Shown: one piece after another, positions 13,793 to 26,679 of the stretch
How the letters are laid out: every line of letters starts with the position of its first letter
Position numbering within the stretch: position 1 is the stretch's first letter
Assembly: GCF_021018805.1 (NCBI RefSeq)
Contig: NC_086248.1
Location: forward strand, 28,714,922-28,778,921
Direction: 5' to 3'
DNA: 64,000 nt
From: Prinia subflava
Lineage: Eukaryota > Chordata > Aves > Passeriformes > Cisticolidae
The notes under the pieces: model-generated
The model's input: the letters and a program-made list of their open reading frames with translations, nothing else
What the model was told of the DNA's origin: nothing
The model's database searches: none
Made by a program: the position numbers and the translations under genes

Positions 13793-15488
13793 AATGTATT
13801 TAGAACATACAGGAGGAAGAACCTTCTTCCTACTGGTATCTGTGAGGAACCAGTGCTATCCTAAAAGTAATGATGTCCCAGATTCCTCTTCCAGATTGTG
13901 CTAACATATTACCTTACATCATAAGGATGGACTAACTCAGCTAAACCTTTTCTGTGGCTCTATGAGAAGAAGCAGAGGGGGGAGGAATACAGGCGTGAAA
14001 GTCAGAGCCATTAAAAAGATTGCTATTTCCCTTTTTCAGGAAACCTGGCTTGAAGTAATATGACAGAGAAACTTTCATTAGTTATAAATCCTTCTGCTGC
14101 ATATGAGTGTTCTACAGAATCAGTTCATTCTTTGTTCCTTTTAACAACCAGGTTGTCATAGTGTTCTTTAATAATCACAACTTTACAACTTTTTAAAATC
14201 ATGCTAAAGGAATCACTGTGAAAGTTTCCACACTGCTTTGTCATAAATATTAAACCTTTTAACATAACAGATAAAGAGAATTGAATGAATCTGATACGAC
14301 ACAGAATTTCCTCCTTTCTGGAAGACAATGCAAAGGTATTAAGAGCATAAATGGTTTCACCCTTTATAAGAAAAATAATTTTTGACATTTTTCTATCTTG
14401 TGCAAGCGATGAATAGAAACTAATGTCAAAATGTTAGCTGACTTTTTAACCTATTGTTCTTCCCATTCTCAATCAAACTTCTGTGTACATGTGTGGTCAC
14501 ACTCTCTTCTCTCTGGTTGTGGATACTATTACTTTTTTCTTTCAACTTCCATGAATTAATCTAATTTTCTGTGGTCCCCGTTGCCATGGTATAAAATTAC
14601 AAGAAACTACCTCCTTTGATTTCCTCAGTGTGCATAGGTATCCATAGCTCTAAAATCTTCCAGCTATGTGAAAATCGCTGAGATTTCATTAATATCATTA
14701 GAAACACATAATTACACAATATTTTCCCTCTTCTGTGTTTAGAGGGACTCTAAATTTATAACCTATTTATTTTTAGCTATGTTTTGCATTAAATAAAGCC
14801 CTCTATTAGGAATTTCTTTCTTCCAGATGCAATTTAGTCCTGAGGATGAGGCAGCTTCATTGCTATTATGTGTATTTCTGCATGAACAAAAAATGTATGG
14901 CCTCTGAAACAACCCATGGCTAATTGATTAAAGGCATTAGAAATTAATATCATCACCATAAATGTAATTAATGTGATTCATGATCCTATTGTGTAATAAC
15001 TTTGCATTGACACTGCCAGTTGCCCAAATTGGATATTCTGTTCTTTTCCCTCACTCTGCATTTACTCTCACGTACACAGGTTGACAAGATCTGGTACAGA
15101 GCTGTAAAGCAGTCTCCTCTGTCTTCTGTCTGCTGAAAATATTGTTTTGCCATGCATTATCTATCCAAAGGTCACTCTACCTTCACTTGCTTTTCTAGTA
15201 TGATAATGTGCTCTGATTTTGTTACAGGGAAAGGATATCTATTTCTGAAAAAAAAAAAATTGGTTTTGAACTAAAAGAAACAGTAAAAGTTGTTGAACTA
15301 CATATATACATACATGTATGCCTTAAACAACTTTCAGAAGCATTTGCATTAATTTTTTTAAAAGTGGCTGTTTGTCTGTGTTTGTCTACACATTCTATGA
15401 ACATGTTCAAAAGCATCTGTTCCCCTTTGTTCATAAGCATTTGTGGGGACACCTGCACACACTCTGCATTTGGGTTAATTTTTAGGTT

Positions 15489-16015
15489 TCTCTACTGGGT
15501 TTGACTGAGACGGAGCTAATTTTTCTCACAGAATCCTACATGGTATTGTGGTTTGGATTTCTGAATAAAAGGAGTGTTGCTGACACGCTGATGTTTTAGC
15601 TATTGCTGAGCAGTGATTACACAGCATCAAGACCTTCACTGTTTCTCAGCTGCCCTGGCAGTGTGTCGGCTGAGGTGGACAAGAAGTTGGGAGGGAACAG
15701 ACAGCTGACCCCAAATGACCAAGAGTTATCCCATGCAGCATGACAACACGCTCAGCAATACAACCAGCACTGGTCTTTTAAAGGTGGCTGTTGCTTAGAG
15801 ACTGGCTGGGCAACAGTCTGTTAGTGGGAGGTGGTGAGTGACTGCTTTTGCATCACTTGGTGCAGGCTTTTTTTTCCTTCACTTATTAACCATCTTTATC
15901 TCGACCCACAGGTTTTTCTCACTTTTGCTGTTCTGATTCTCTTCCCCGTATTGCTGGGGGAATGATCAAGTGACTGGGTGGGTGCTCAGCTGCTGGCCCA
16001 GGTCAGCCCACCACA
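15489..16015 (+). mobile_element. Decayed solo LTR, avian ERVL-type endogenous retrovirus
   Basis: About 525 bp resembling, from memory, the LTR of bird ERVL-class elements. Recognisable blocks in order are a 5' part with a gagctaatttt-type motif near 15514, a U3 block with agctgaccccaaatgacc near 15703, a TTTATCTCGACCCAC block near 15895, a run of TTTTTCTCACTTTTGC near 15913, and a 3' end in ccaca at 16011-16015. The TATA-like and polyadenylation positions appear mutated. No internal retroviral sequence follows, so it is a solo LTR. It lies in the same orientation as ADGRB3. I did not find a clear target-site duplication, so the boundaries are good to about 10 bp. Confidence 0.72.
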
Positions 16016-18461
16016 TTTGCTCAAGCCCACTTCATGTTTTACTGGTTAAGAGAACAAAGCCAAAGTGTTCTATGTGCCTCTCTAGGTGGGCCTGACCCCC
16101 AGCACTGGCATAAAGTCACCTGTACTCTGGAATAATTAGCATGCCTCCTGGCATGATTTTGTCCCACACTAGCTAGCATTATTCCAGTCAATTCCCCAAG
16201 CTTGGGATAGTTGGAACTGGCAAGGCACCAGTTTGGATGTGGCCACCTTAACTTTGGAGTAGAAAGAAATTCCCTGACATAGACATTTTCTGTACCATTT
16301 CAGCTGGCCGCAAGATGAATGAATGCTCTCTTACCCATTTTGTTATCAAGCACAAATAGATGTAACCATAGCATATCTTTTTAAAAATTGCTTTATCTAT
16401 TTTATTTTAAATATAAACAGAAGTTATGTGGTATTAGAAGACTCAGGATTGCCAAAATAATGTAGATACTATCTCCCTTTCCTGTATTCTTTCTATTTCG
16501 GACTTACACAACTTCTTTCAAAAAGACCATTTCTTACTATCTCCATTCTACTAATCCTAAAAGACATTGTCCTTGGAGGAAAACTGAGCATGCTTGAAAT
16601 TGAGGATGCTCTTAGGGGCAAAATCAAAGAAGAAAAAGAATGAAGGTATGTGACATATGGCACTGTTGTAATAGCATGACAAATCTATCGCCTCAGTGGT
16701 TTCAGGCAATCATGTTAAGGGGCTAAAACTCTTACAGATATGCAGAGAAGGAGTCTTTGCTGACACCAGTATCCCAGACAAGAAGATGGACTGTTTTCAA
16801 ATGGCAGGAATATAATCATTACAGTCAGACTATCTGAAAGACAACTGCAGGCTTTGTTGTTGAACTTCTTATTTTAGGCATCATTTTGATTGCTGAGGAA
16901 ACTCCCTAAAATTACAGCAATTTTATTGTTAGCAAATAACATCTAAATCAAAAATAGAGCAAACAGATGATCTGATTTAAGAGTGCAGATAGTCATGTGA
17001 TAACCACATTTTCTTAGAAGAAAAAATTCTTTAACAAGAATGTGTTGCACTGGGGGGCAACACAAGGCAGTATTTTCTGTCTACCTAATGGTGACTTTTC
17101 CTGGTATTTTGTTTCACCAGTTTGCATTGCCTGCATTTGGATCCTCGTGGTGGAATTTGAAGTTTCATATATGTATCCATTCTACTACCCTCTTACATTA
17201 CACCATCTTTTCAAGGAAGCTCCCTCAATTCCTTGCCTTCGCCTGTGCCTGGACACCTCCTCCTCTTTTTCTCAGAACTCCATAGGGAGAGCCCTCTCAT
17301 CTGTGTTCTGAGCCACTCTTTTCTTTGCTGACATTGCTGACTCATTTGTAACCCTTGTGCTTAGCTCAGCCACCTCTTCATTACCAGTCCTGGCTCATTG
17401 CCCCTAGCTACTCACACAGTCCCCATCATGAACTTTTAAATAAATTAAAGTTAGGAAGACTCAGGACCTTTGGAACATGAGTTACTTATCACTCTAATTG
17501 ACTACTGGCTCTTGTGTTCTTCATTCTTCTCCAAACAGGTATAGCCATTGAGCTAATGCAAACAAATATTTCTTATTACTTAAAATTACTTGCAACAACG
17601 CAAAGAGAGATTTTAAAAGCTCAATATCTTTATCTAGTAAGCTGAAATGATTATAGAGCACATCGTATGTTACAGCAAAACAGCTTTTTCTTCACTGTTA
17701 ATGTAGTTGTCTCATTATTATAGCTCTTCAAATCTGCCAAGAGCATTTGTCCACATTTAAGAGAGCACACTACACATTCCATATTTTAAAATTATAGCAA
17801 TATGAAATTTTCAGAGCCTAAAAAATGTTCCTGAGAAACAACTGTCCTGAAAACCAAAGTGTAATAACATCAGTGAAGCTTTTTAATTACTGATCCATAA
17901 TCTGTATGTTAATTTGCGTAGTTCCCAAGTAAATAGAAGTCTTTCTGACAGCCCAGTAGCAGCATTCTGACAGCCAGCATGCATTCTCTTTTCTCCTCTG
18001 ATTCACACTCAGTTGCAGAGACTTTTCAGGCCAAATTGTGCATGCATCAATATGAATCCAGCCCCTTCTGTTCACACTGCACCTTCAGTGCTGCTTCTAT
18101 ATTGCTGCTACCCACAATTAAGAACAAGAACAAAACTCATTTTCTATTGGTTTTCAATGGTTTTCAGAGACCAGGCTGATTTTGCTTGCCCATCAATTCA
18201 AAAAACAAATCTATATTTTACCCACAAATCTACATTTTATCCTTCTTTAAGTAATAAATCTTTCAGACTTGGTGATGCAAAACTTCACAAAACTGTTTTT
18301 ATAGAGCAATTTTTCAAGATAGCATCAATTTCAATTTAATTTTTTAATTCTCATTCCTCAATAATTCAGTAATGAAGAAGTTGTTTTAAGAAAGCATACC
18401 AGTAGTTTCCACTTTTTTACCTAAATTGAGCATAATCACTTTGCATTCAAAGGAGTTGTTT

Positions 18462-18481
18462 AAAAAAAAAAAAAAAAAAAA
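18462..18481. repeat. A20 homopolymer
   Basis: Twenty consecutive A residues, followed by an A/C-rich stretch. No retrotransposed sequence was recognised upstream of it. Confidence 0.9.
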
Positions 18482-21400
18482 GCCAAAAACATCACCACCA
18501 AGAAAAAGAATACAATTAGAAAAGGGTCATCTCTGGATCTCTGACACAGGGAAGCATCACTGCTATCAGTGTGATAGCCATTTGAGACTAATTTATATAA
18601 ATTTATTTTATGCTTTAGAGTTTTAAAGGGCTTCTTATTTTCTTTTCTATCTACCTGTAAGCCTCTTATTCTGAGCATCACAAAGTTCAGAACACATTTA
18701 TTTGGGGTCCCAGTTAAAATATTAAGTTATTTTGTTCTGACAGAGCTGATGTTTACCTTGTTTAAAGTGTTTAACATCAAGTCAACACAATATATTCATG
18801 ATGTGAAGTAGGCCATATTCACTTACCAGAAAAAATGCTCATCCAATACTTTGTAAACATTTAAAGCACTTAAGATAAGAAGCAAGATCACAAGCCTCTG
18901 CTCATGCATATTTCATCCCTTATTCTATAGGTGTAACATCCAGTATAAAGCCCACTTAAATTAATGGGAGTCTTTCCACTGACTTCTGAATTAATCATGT
19001 AAACAAGTAGAGGATCCTATTCCTTCCCTTCCTGCCTCCCCAGGAAAACACACATCTTCACAGCACAAAGGCTGAAGGGGAAGAAATTGTGTTGCCAGGT
19101 TTTGTAATCGAAGAAATTAAATTGCCTCTGAGTAACCTGCTCTGTGATACTGCTTGTGCAGAACTCATTTCCTTAAATATAACCTGGCAACAACAATCCG
19201 AACCAGCGAGGACTAAAATGAGTACGAGCGTAAGGAATTTGTATGAGAATTGTCTTCCACCTGGCTTTCAATTTGCTGTAGGCATGTCACCAAGAAAGCA
19301 ATTCTGAGTTGTTAAACAGTGCAAACCTGAGCTTTGTACTGACAATCTCCAAAGAATGCTGCAAACAACATGGAATGAATTTTACTGTCTCATATATTAG
19401 TTATAGCTCAGCGTAACATGAATTATCCAGCTGGACTTCTTGCCTTTACCCCTCCTAGTCACCAAAATGAGCCACAAATATTTCTATAGCCCCAAGGCAA
19501 ATTAGCACAACACACCTTCCATCCCTTACACTCAAGCCCTCCAGGGCAGGAGCACATTGAGTGCAAGAAGTGTTGCTGGCCCAGGCTCTCTTCCAGTCTC
19601 TGTGTGGACCTGGGCTAGGAGAACTATTTTTGGCCCAGGTCAAAACTGACAATTTATGCACATGCCAGTGGCTAAAGGATACCTTTGCTGATACTAGTGT
19701 AGATGTTCTGCCACACAACAGAGTGGGAAAGGTTTGCACAAGCAGCTAGAAACTTCAATGAATTCTTTTCCACCCCAAAAGACAAGAGACTATCCCTTCA
19801 CATCTTGTTGATAGAATTATTTTGTACTATGTGTATTATAAGATCTGGAGAAGTATAGTGGCTAGCAGATGAATTATTTTGAATAAAACTCAGAAGTTCT
19901 CCATAGACATAACTGATGCTACAGTACAGCTATATTGTACAAGATAAATGCAGACTGTGTTGATATGAGTGATAGAGGTGACAGTTTTCAAGGGAGAACT
20001 TTGAAGAAAAGTAATTGCAAAGGGCAGAAATTAAAAAGAAGGCTCCATACACTTCTAGTGGCTCAAATATAAACAGCACTTCTACTGCTGAACTCTGCAC
20101 CTGAGAAAAATGGGAGACATTCTGACTAGTCCTCCTAAGTAAGTGTGAAAAGAGATTGTAAATGCTTTACTCAAAAAAGGACAATTTTTAGAAGTAATTT
20201 CAAATGTGAATCTTGGTAAAAGAGGAGGAACTGAATTTGTCAGTAAATTCTGAAGAAACCTCAGGAGAAAATAGTAAGAAGGATATTAAAATTGTATATG
20301 GAAAGCACAAATGCACAGAAAAATTACAATTTAAAGTGTAAGTTTACTTCCAGATACATTTATACTGTTACAGTAGAATCACTGTGGTTATATTGTCAGA
20401 TAAAAGGACAGATTCCAGAAGAGAAGAAAACCCTTAAATCAAATAACTGAACAAATAATATTGCACCCTGAGACTGGGCACAGGAATGGTCCCAAAGTTT
20501 AGCAACTATTTTGATAATTTGCATATGATGCAAAAAGAAAAGAAAAATAAAATTTGATGCTGAAAAACATTTGCTGTGAGATTGCCATGCTGTTGATAAA
20601 GGTGAGAGTGTAATTGTAAACTAAATCAAAGGAACTGCAGAAAGAGCTGGGTCATTTACAGCCAGCTTATATGCTATTTATCAGAACCTAGAAAGGCATC
20701 TTGCTTGTTGTGGGTAAACAAAGTGAGTTGAAGGACAAAAAATTGAGTGTCCTTAGTTATCACTCATTATCTTTGTAAGGCAAATCACCTAACTACTCAA
20801 AGATTACTGCTGTTGCACTGCAAGAACAGCTTGCTTTAAAAATCCAAGTAAAGGCTACCATTCATATTGTTTTGTACTGCATATAGAATCTTTCAGTATA
20901 ATAATTAACTGTGCATATCTCATCACACAAATGCAAGTCAACTGATAATTATTCTCGGCTATCATGTCAGATATCAGAAAAAAAAGTGAAGTAAAGCGAG
21001 TTCAGTCTTCAACTGCTAAGGACAGCAGAAAAGACTTTTAGAAGAACCCTAAATTTTTCTTTGTGTTAATTCAAATAATTAGTTTCATAGCTGTTGGTTG
21101 AAAATACAAATAACATTATTTTAGAACAATTATTTCTACTATATTGCTATTTGCAATATCAGTATCTGATTTCTTGAGTTCTTTGCTTGAACAAGTGGTG
21201 TTAGCAGCACTGGAGTCTGTCAAAAGAAAGGAACATGGGATTTTCTAAATTATATGTTCAAAGCTTTATGGTGTCAGCAACGTTAATGATCCTGGAAGAG
21301 AAATCTAAAGTGCTGCAGTTATGATTTCTCAGACATTTAAGATCCTAAGAGTTTCAAATATGTTTGCAACTGAAGAGATTGCCGTATTTTTTCTCCCTTG

Positions 21401-24400
21401 CCATATTTTTTCTCACTGAAAATATGTCTCCCTTCCAGAAAATCACTCCTTGAAAGGAATTTCTTACTTCTTTGTCCCACAAATATGAATATTCATCTAT
21501 TTTAACATGTCACTTTACTCTATAAATCAGTATTTAATCTAGCATTCAATATTGTCTGACCAGTATACTGTATCCCTGTATTCTGACAGTCTGCTACTCC
21601 TGAGGCAAAGATACTGTATTGCCCAAATCAGTTTAAAAATAGGTAAAAATAAAAAAATTAAATTCAGAATAATAAGCAGTATCTTCTGTTATGAATTTAC
21701 ATTTTTGATTTAAAAAAGGGAAAGATACACTGTTTAAGAGTTGATGGCTTAAGAGTCACTAAAAGAAAATAAAATATACAAATTTTGTCATAGAATTAAT
21801 TTTCTTCTTTTTACTGTGTCCTTTGCATCATCTTTGATTTGTTTGTTCTTTCTTTCATTTATTCATTATTCTGGTCTTTAGGTTCTCTTTGTGAACTCAG
21901 TGCATGATCAGAACATCATAGGAATAGCACCCATTTAATTTATCTCCTTAGGCTTATCTCCGCAGAGATAAGTCAAAGGCAAGATTCCAATCTCTAATAA
22001 ATTTTATTATTTAAATGGTTTTCTACTACCTCTTATTTCTGCTTCATTAAGTAATCTGAGTGGGATTTAGCCCCGTTCATTTTGGTACCAACAACACAGA
22101 TTTTATTTTTCATGTTCATCTTGGAATAGCTTTGATTTTTATACTGTTTATCAGAATCCAGAGACAGTCAACAAATTTGTTGAAGGAAAAAGAACTGGTT
22201 TCAGGGCAAGAACACAAATCAGATGTTCTTACTTAACCCTCTTTGCCTTTGTGTGAAAGTTCTTTAGCAGAGGACAATGCTATTAAAAAAACAAACATAT
22301 TTTTCTCTTAAAAAAAAAAATTGTTCTTCCAAAAAACCCAAACACAGCAGCCAGATACTAAAAGAATATTGATAAATTCTTAGTTTGAGGTTACATTTAT
22401 GACCTACTGTTGCAGGTCATAAAAATGAATTCTCTACTTCACTCGTCATTATTATATAAAAAATATTAATCAGTAGAAATGTACCTTTGAATTTCCGTAG
22501 TTTATTAGATTTCTCAGCTGCAGTACACTCATTTGAAGTAGATGCTTTAAAAGTATGAGAGAAGGAAATAATTTGATTCCTGATGTGTGTTCGTGCTTTC
22601 AATAGTATATTGTTTATTAAAAAGGGATGAATGTTCTGAATTAGATATTTCAGGTAACGTAACACCTGAGACTCAAATAAGTCCATGAAACTATGCATTC
22701 TGAGGACATAAAAACTCCTTCCCCTTACTTATAAATAAATATGGGGAGCCAAGAACAAGAGCAACAGGAGGAAGAGGAGGTTAGAGTAAAAGTTTACTTA
22801 ATTTTAGAAGCATGAAGAAAGAGTGAATAAATTAGGCTGTTGAAATTAATACTGTTGCAGGTTGACAGGTCCTCAGCACAGGCAATTAATTCAGTGAGTT
22901 TTAATAAACTAGAATTAGAAGCAAATGAGAAACATCTCTTGCTAAAGCAATGGGGAAGAAGTGTACCACTATCTCTTGATGCAGGCAGGCTGACACACTG
23001 CAGCTTTCTGTGAGTGATGGGCCACAAGGTTTGAGTTCTGCACTCAGGAAGGTGAGGGGAGGTGGTGGTTGCTGGCCAAGGAAGAGGAGGAGAGGAAGGA
23101 GCAATTGGCTGTAGTCTGTAACATGGCGAGCAAGAAAAAATGCTAATATATAATTTCTAAAATTAGACATATTCAGTGGTTCATTCAATAACAACCTTTG
23201 GTGGATATGGATTTTTGTTTCTATTTGGAAATTGACTTCCCAGATATAGTGCTTTCCCAGACAGAACAGCATTGTTTCCTTATTTATTTATCAAAGGGGA
23301 AGAATAAGGAAGTACATAAAAGCCATATTTCCAGTGGGGTATTGGACAACTGTGCTGAGCCCATGGCCATGCCTGGGAGGGGGCAGTTTTGTTTGCCAGG
23401 ATTGCTTCTCTTGCAGGGAGGGAGGTTGAGTTCACTGCAAGCACTGCCTGCACATGAACCTGTCATTACAATCCCACAGCGGTTGCTTGGCGATGTCTTG
23501 AGGCTGATTTGCATCTTTCTGATGGGATGTGATGCAAATATACTGTTATATCAGTGATACCATTGTTGTTCATTAAAGACTGCTGCTGCTCAGAAGAGTT
23601 AGATATAATCAGCAGTCATATATTCCAGCTAGAGCACAGATTGCTTCTCATAAAACTTGCTTCTGTCTTCTCATTTTCTGCTCAACATTATCATTTACAT
23701 TTTCATCACAGTTCTTTCTTCCACAGTAGCCATGTCCACGTTTGTCTCCGATTATCATCATCTCTGTTTTTCAATACAGAGGATAAATTATGAATTAGAT
23801 CCTAGAGTGTGCACTCAAGTCAACCATAAGAGTTAGCAATGTTTTCACCAAAAAGATCAGAATTTGTTTGTATTTGCATTATTTATAAGTGAAATAATAT
23901 ATTCACTTATTTTTTCAAGATGTGTTTTAAACTATGCAGTTCCTTCTTAAAAGATACTGTACTGTTCCTCAAAAGTAATTTTGTTGTCAAATTCTTGCTC
24001 TGACAGAACTCACTAGCTTTTGCAAGAACACTGATCTTGCAATCAAAGAAAGCAAATTAAAATTGCATAGTAGGAATTCATAATATATGAACCAGCTAGT
24101 TAAATAAAGGACATTTTTGAATTTTCTATTATATTTATTGTGTGTTTCACTGCAGAACTTTCATTTTAAATAGATGGAGTTTGGGGTTTTTTTTTCATGT
24201 ACAGGAAATACTGCTTTTAGTCTGGCTTTAGCTGGATAGATTTTATGAACCCATGTACCTTAGGGACATAAGCATAAGAATTAATGGCAAAGCCTAGGAT
24301 GGAATACCTAGTTCTCTTTCAGGATCTGTTGGTTTTTTCCCAGTTTACATTACTTGTTGTTTTTTGGTTGTGGGTTTTGTTTTGTTTTTTTTTTTTTTAA

Positions 24401-25895
24401 TTAACAACAACTCTCTTGCATATAATTATGCAGAACCCCTTTCCTCTAGATTTAAATAGTTAATTTGACTCAGGGTTTGAAGACAAGGTGTTTGTTACAT
24501 CTGTAAATTCAAAGCAGGAAAGCATTACATTTTGACTCTTCAAGTGCATAAATTTCTGAAAGTTCAGAGGTTGATGCCAGCTCATGCTAATGTTAGCTGG
24601 TATCAGCAATCAGCTATTTATTTAAGATTGGAGTTAACCAGCACAACTGATTTCAGATAAGAATCTGGAAAAATTAACACCATGGAAAATTCAATCCAAA
24701 ACATATTGGGAAGGAAAGAATGTAAAATGAACTAAAAAGCACGGATGGTGTAATACACAGGTGTCATATATATCATATCCTTCCTATCAGCCTAGAATCA
24801 GCAATATGGGCAAACACCTATATATAAAGTAGGAATGTGCATATCATGTCCCTAAATAATTTGCCCAGCTAGGATTTTAATAAAAACTCTTGACTAGCCT
24901 TAATACAAGGCTAAGCATAAAGTAACTATTAGATGTGTATGATGCATACAGAATCATGAAGTAATATCTACATCTTTCATTTTTTCATTAATTTATCTCA
25001 TTGATGTTGCGGGTGTGAACTGTTTTTTCTTTTAATCGTAACATAATTTTGACACTTCTAATTGTGCTAAGGATAAATTGTGCTAATGGTATTCTCAACG
25101 TGACTGGTGTGGTCTTGGTTCTGGGGTACAAAGCAGAGTGCATTTTACAGCCTGCTACTGGCATTTTAAGCAACACAGTGGAGTGCAGATCATAATTTAT
25201 GCCAAGAAGCTCATTTATGTAAGCTACAATGTCAAGTTTAATTAAGGACTACAGTGACAAAAGAAAGCCAATTGCATCTGCTCAAAATACTTCTCAGATG
25301 ACAAATGACTGGTACCCATAAAAACAATATCCAGGGCAATTGTTAAGGTTATGATACTTAAACCTGCCTCAAAAATCTAAGGCAGTAGGTTCCAAGAGGT
25401 TAACGTTCTATAAAATATAAATAAAAAATCAAAAAATCAAATTTAAATTTTATAACAAGGGTCTTTCTTCATGGAGGGAAATAAAATATAACTGGCAATT
25501 AGGAGCATTTATATCTCCACGTTTACTCTGTTCAGCTCAGTGTGATTTTATAGCCAGTAATTTTGTAACTGGCTTACCAGACTGGCTTTATGGTGGTTCC
25601 TGGTCAAAGTAAATGTGTAGAGAAAAATATGCTGGCATTATTTATTTTGTGGTTTTGTCTCTGCTCAGAAATCTCAGTGTTTGGGAAAACAAGTCAAAAC
25701 CTTTTCTGCCTAATCTCCGTAAACATTTCTCTTTCTTTCCCTTGCTTGTTGTGGCCACCACATTATAAAGGGAGAAAAGGGAGAGTTGATGCTAAGGATA
25801 AAGGTCAAGATGATAGAATATGACAACTCTTTGAATTGAAAACAGAAATGAATGTCCTTAAGTATTCAGCATGAGCTTCTCTTTGCTCCCTGCAG

Positions 25896-26046
25896 GGCAT
25901 CTGCACCACAACCACCGCATTTTTACACTTCTTCTTCTTAGCTTCATTCTGTTGGGTTTTGACAGAAGCGTGGCAGTCATATATGGCTGTTACTGGAAAA
26001 ATTAGGACACGGCTCATAAGGAAGCGTTTCCTGTGCCTTGGATGGG
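25896..26046 (+). CDS. ADGRB3: ADGRB3 exon: TM3 and second intracellular loop
   Basis: This 151 bp exon has acceptor tgcag ending at 25895 and donor gtaagt at 26047. It starts in phase 0 and ends after the first base of a codon. It encodes GIC, then a TM3 segment with [20 protein letters not shown], then [13 protein letters not shown] and CLGW leading into TM4. The Cys at residue 3 is the position expected to form the conserved disulfide with the second extracellular loop. The basic stretch is intracellular loop 2. These motifs are typical of adhesion GPCR subgroup B (BAI1-3), and the wording matches BAI3 best. BAI3 is a neuronal and muscle membrane receptor that binds secreted C1q-like proteins through its ectodomain (family knowledge). 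Confidence 0.96.
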
Positions 26047-26609
26047 GTAAGTCAGTAAAATTAATTTCCTAAGAATCATTGGAATGAAACATTTAACGCA
26101 GTGGCAATGTCAAGAATATCATCATTTTCTTCAGGAAAACTGAAAGATAGTATACAGCATGACACTAAAAGGAAAATTAGGTTAGAAGCCTTTCCACCAT
26201 ATCTTAAGCTCAAAGTATCCTGGTGTATATTGTAGCATTCTTTCCTAAATATGTTTTAACAAAATTTTAGAAGATTTTCAGCAAAGCAGTGTCATATCAA
26301 GAAATCAAAATAAAACAAGAAAGAAATATTCTCTGAATATTCATGAAACCTCTTTCTAGTTAAGACCTGTCAAATGTACCAGTAATTTAGCTACATGGAA
26401 ACAGTACACCGTGGGCAGAAAACAGTGTCCTCCTCCCTGCCAGTGCTTCAGAAAAACAAATCCTACAATAGCAGTGTACTTCATTAAATAATTCATTCCA
26501 TGTAAAATTGTTCATTTTGCATTAAGCTTGCCCTGTCATTTTTTGTCCGGGCAGAACAGCAATATTTTACTCAGCATCTGCTGATTATTACTGTTTTGGT
26601 TTTTTTCAG
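26047..26609 (+). other. ADGRB3: ADGRB3 intron (563 bp)
   Basis: A GT-AG intron with donor gtaagt and acceptor ggttttttttcag-like pyrimidine tract ending at 26609. Nothing else was seen in it. Confidence 0.95.
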
Positions 26610-26679
26610 GACTGCCAGCATTAGTGGTTGCAATATCAATAGGCTTTACCAAGACAAAAGGATATGGAACAGCTCACTA
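26610..26679 (+). CDS. ADGRB3: ADGRB3 exon: TM4
   Basis: This 70 bp exon enters after codon base 1 and leaves after base 2. The split Gly with the previous exon and the split Tyr with the next both read correctly. It encodes [12 protein letters not shown] (TM4), then [11 protein letters not shown], the start of the second extracellular loop. Donor gtaagt begins at 26680. LPALVV followed by KGYGT is characteristic of BAI receptors. Confidence 0.96.

Larger units (their letters stand above)
1..25895 (+). other. ADGRB3: 3' part of a long ADGRB3 intron
   Basis: No exon of ADGRB3 or of any other gene was recognised here by reading. The next exon at 25896 starts in phase 0 inside TM3, so the exon carrying TM1-TM2 should lie upstream of the window; a short exon overlooked by eye cannot be excluded. 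Contents: inverted repeat at 130-178, GT microsatellite 269-304, A15 tract near 3454, hexamer array 5012-5345, short ATT run near 7149, A/C-rich tract 9895-9985, small hairpin 13767-13792, TAAT-rich block 14921-15000, LTR 15489-16015, A20 tract 18462-18481, and a T14 tract near 24385. Open frames here are short (up to about 120 codons, apart from the tandem array) and none resembles a known protein. Confidence 0.75.

Noticed and set aside
21953..21972. 8 bp hairpin (cttatctc / gagataag)
   Set aside because: Short stems of this kind are expected by chance in 64 kb.
22901..23272. 123-codon - strand open frame with a proline run
   Set aside because: Not recognised; overlapped by other frames on both strands.
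25590..25823. Short frame with FCLISVNISLSF just upstream of the TM3 exon, considered as the TM2 exon
   Set aside because: It does not match the expected TM1-TM2 sequence of BAI receptors, and no suitable donor joins it in phase 0 to 25896.
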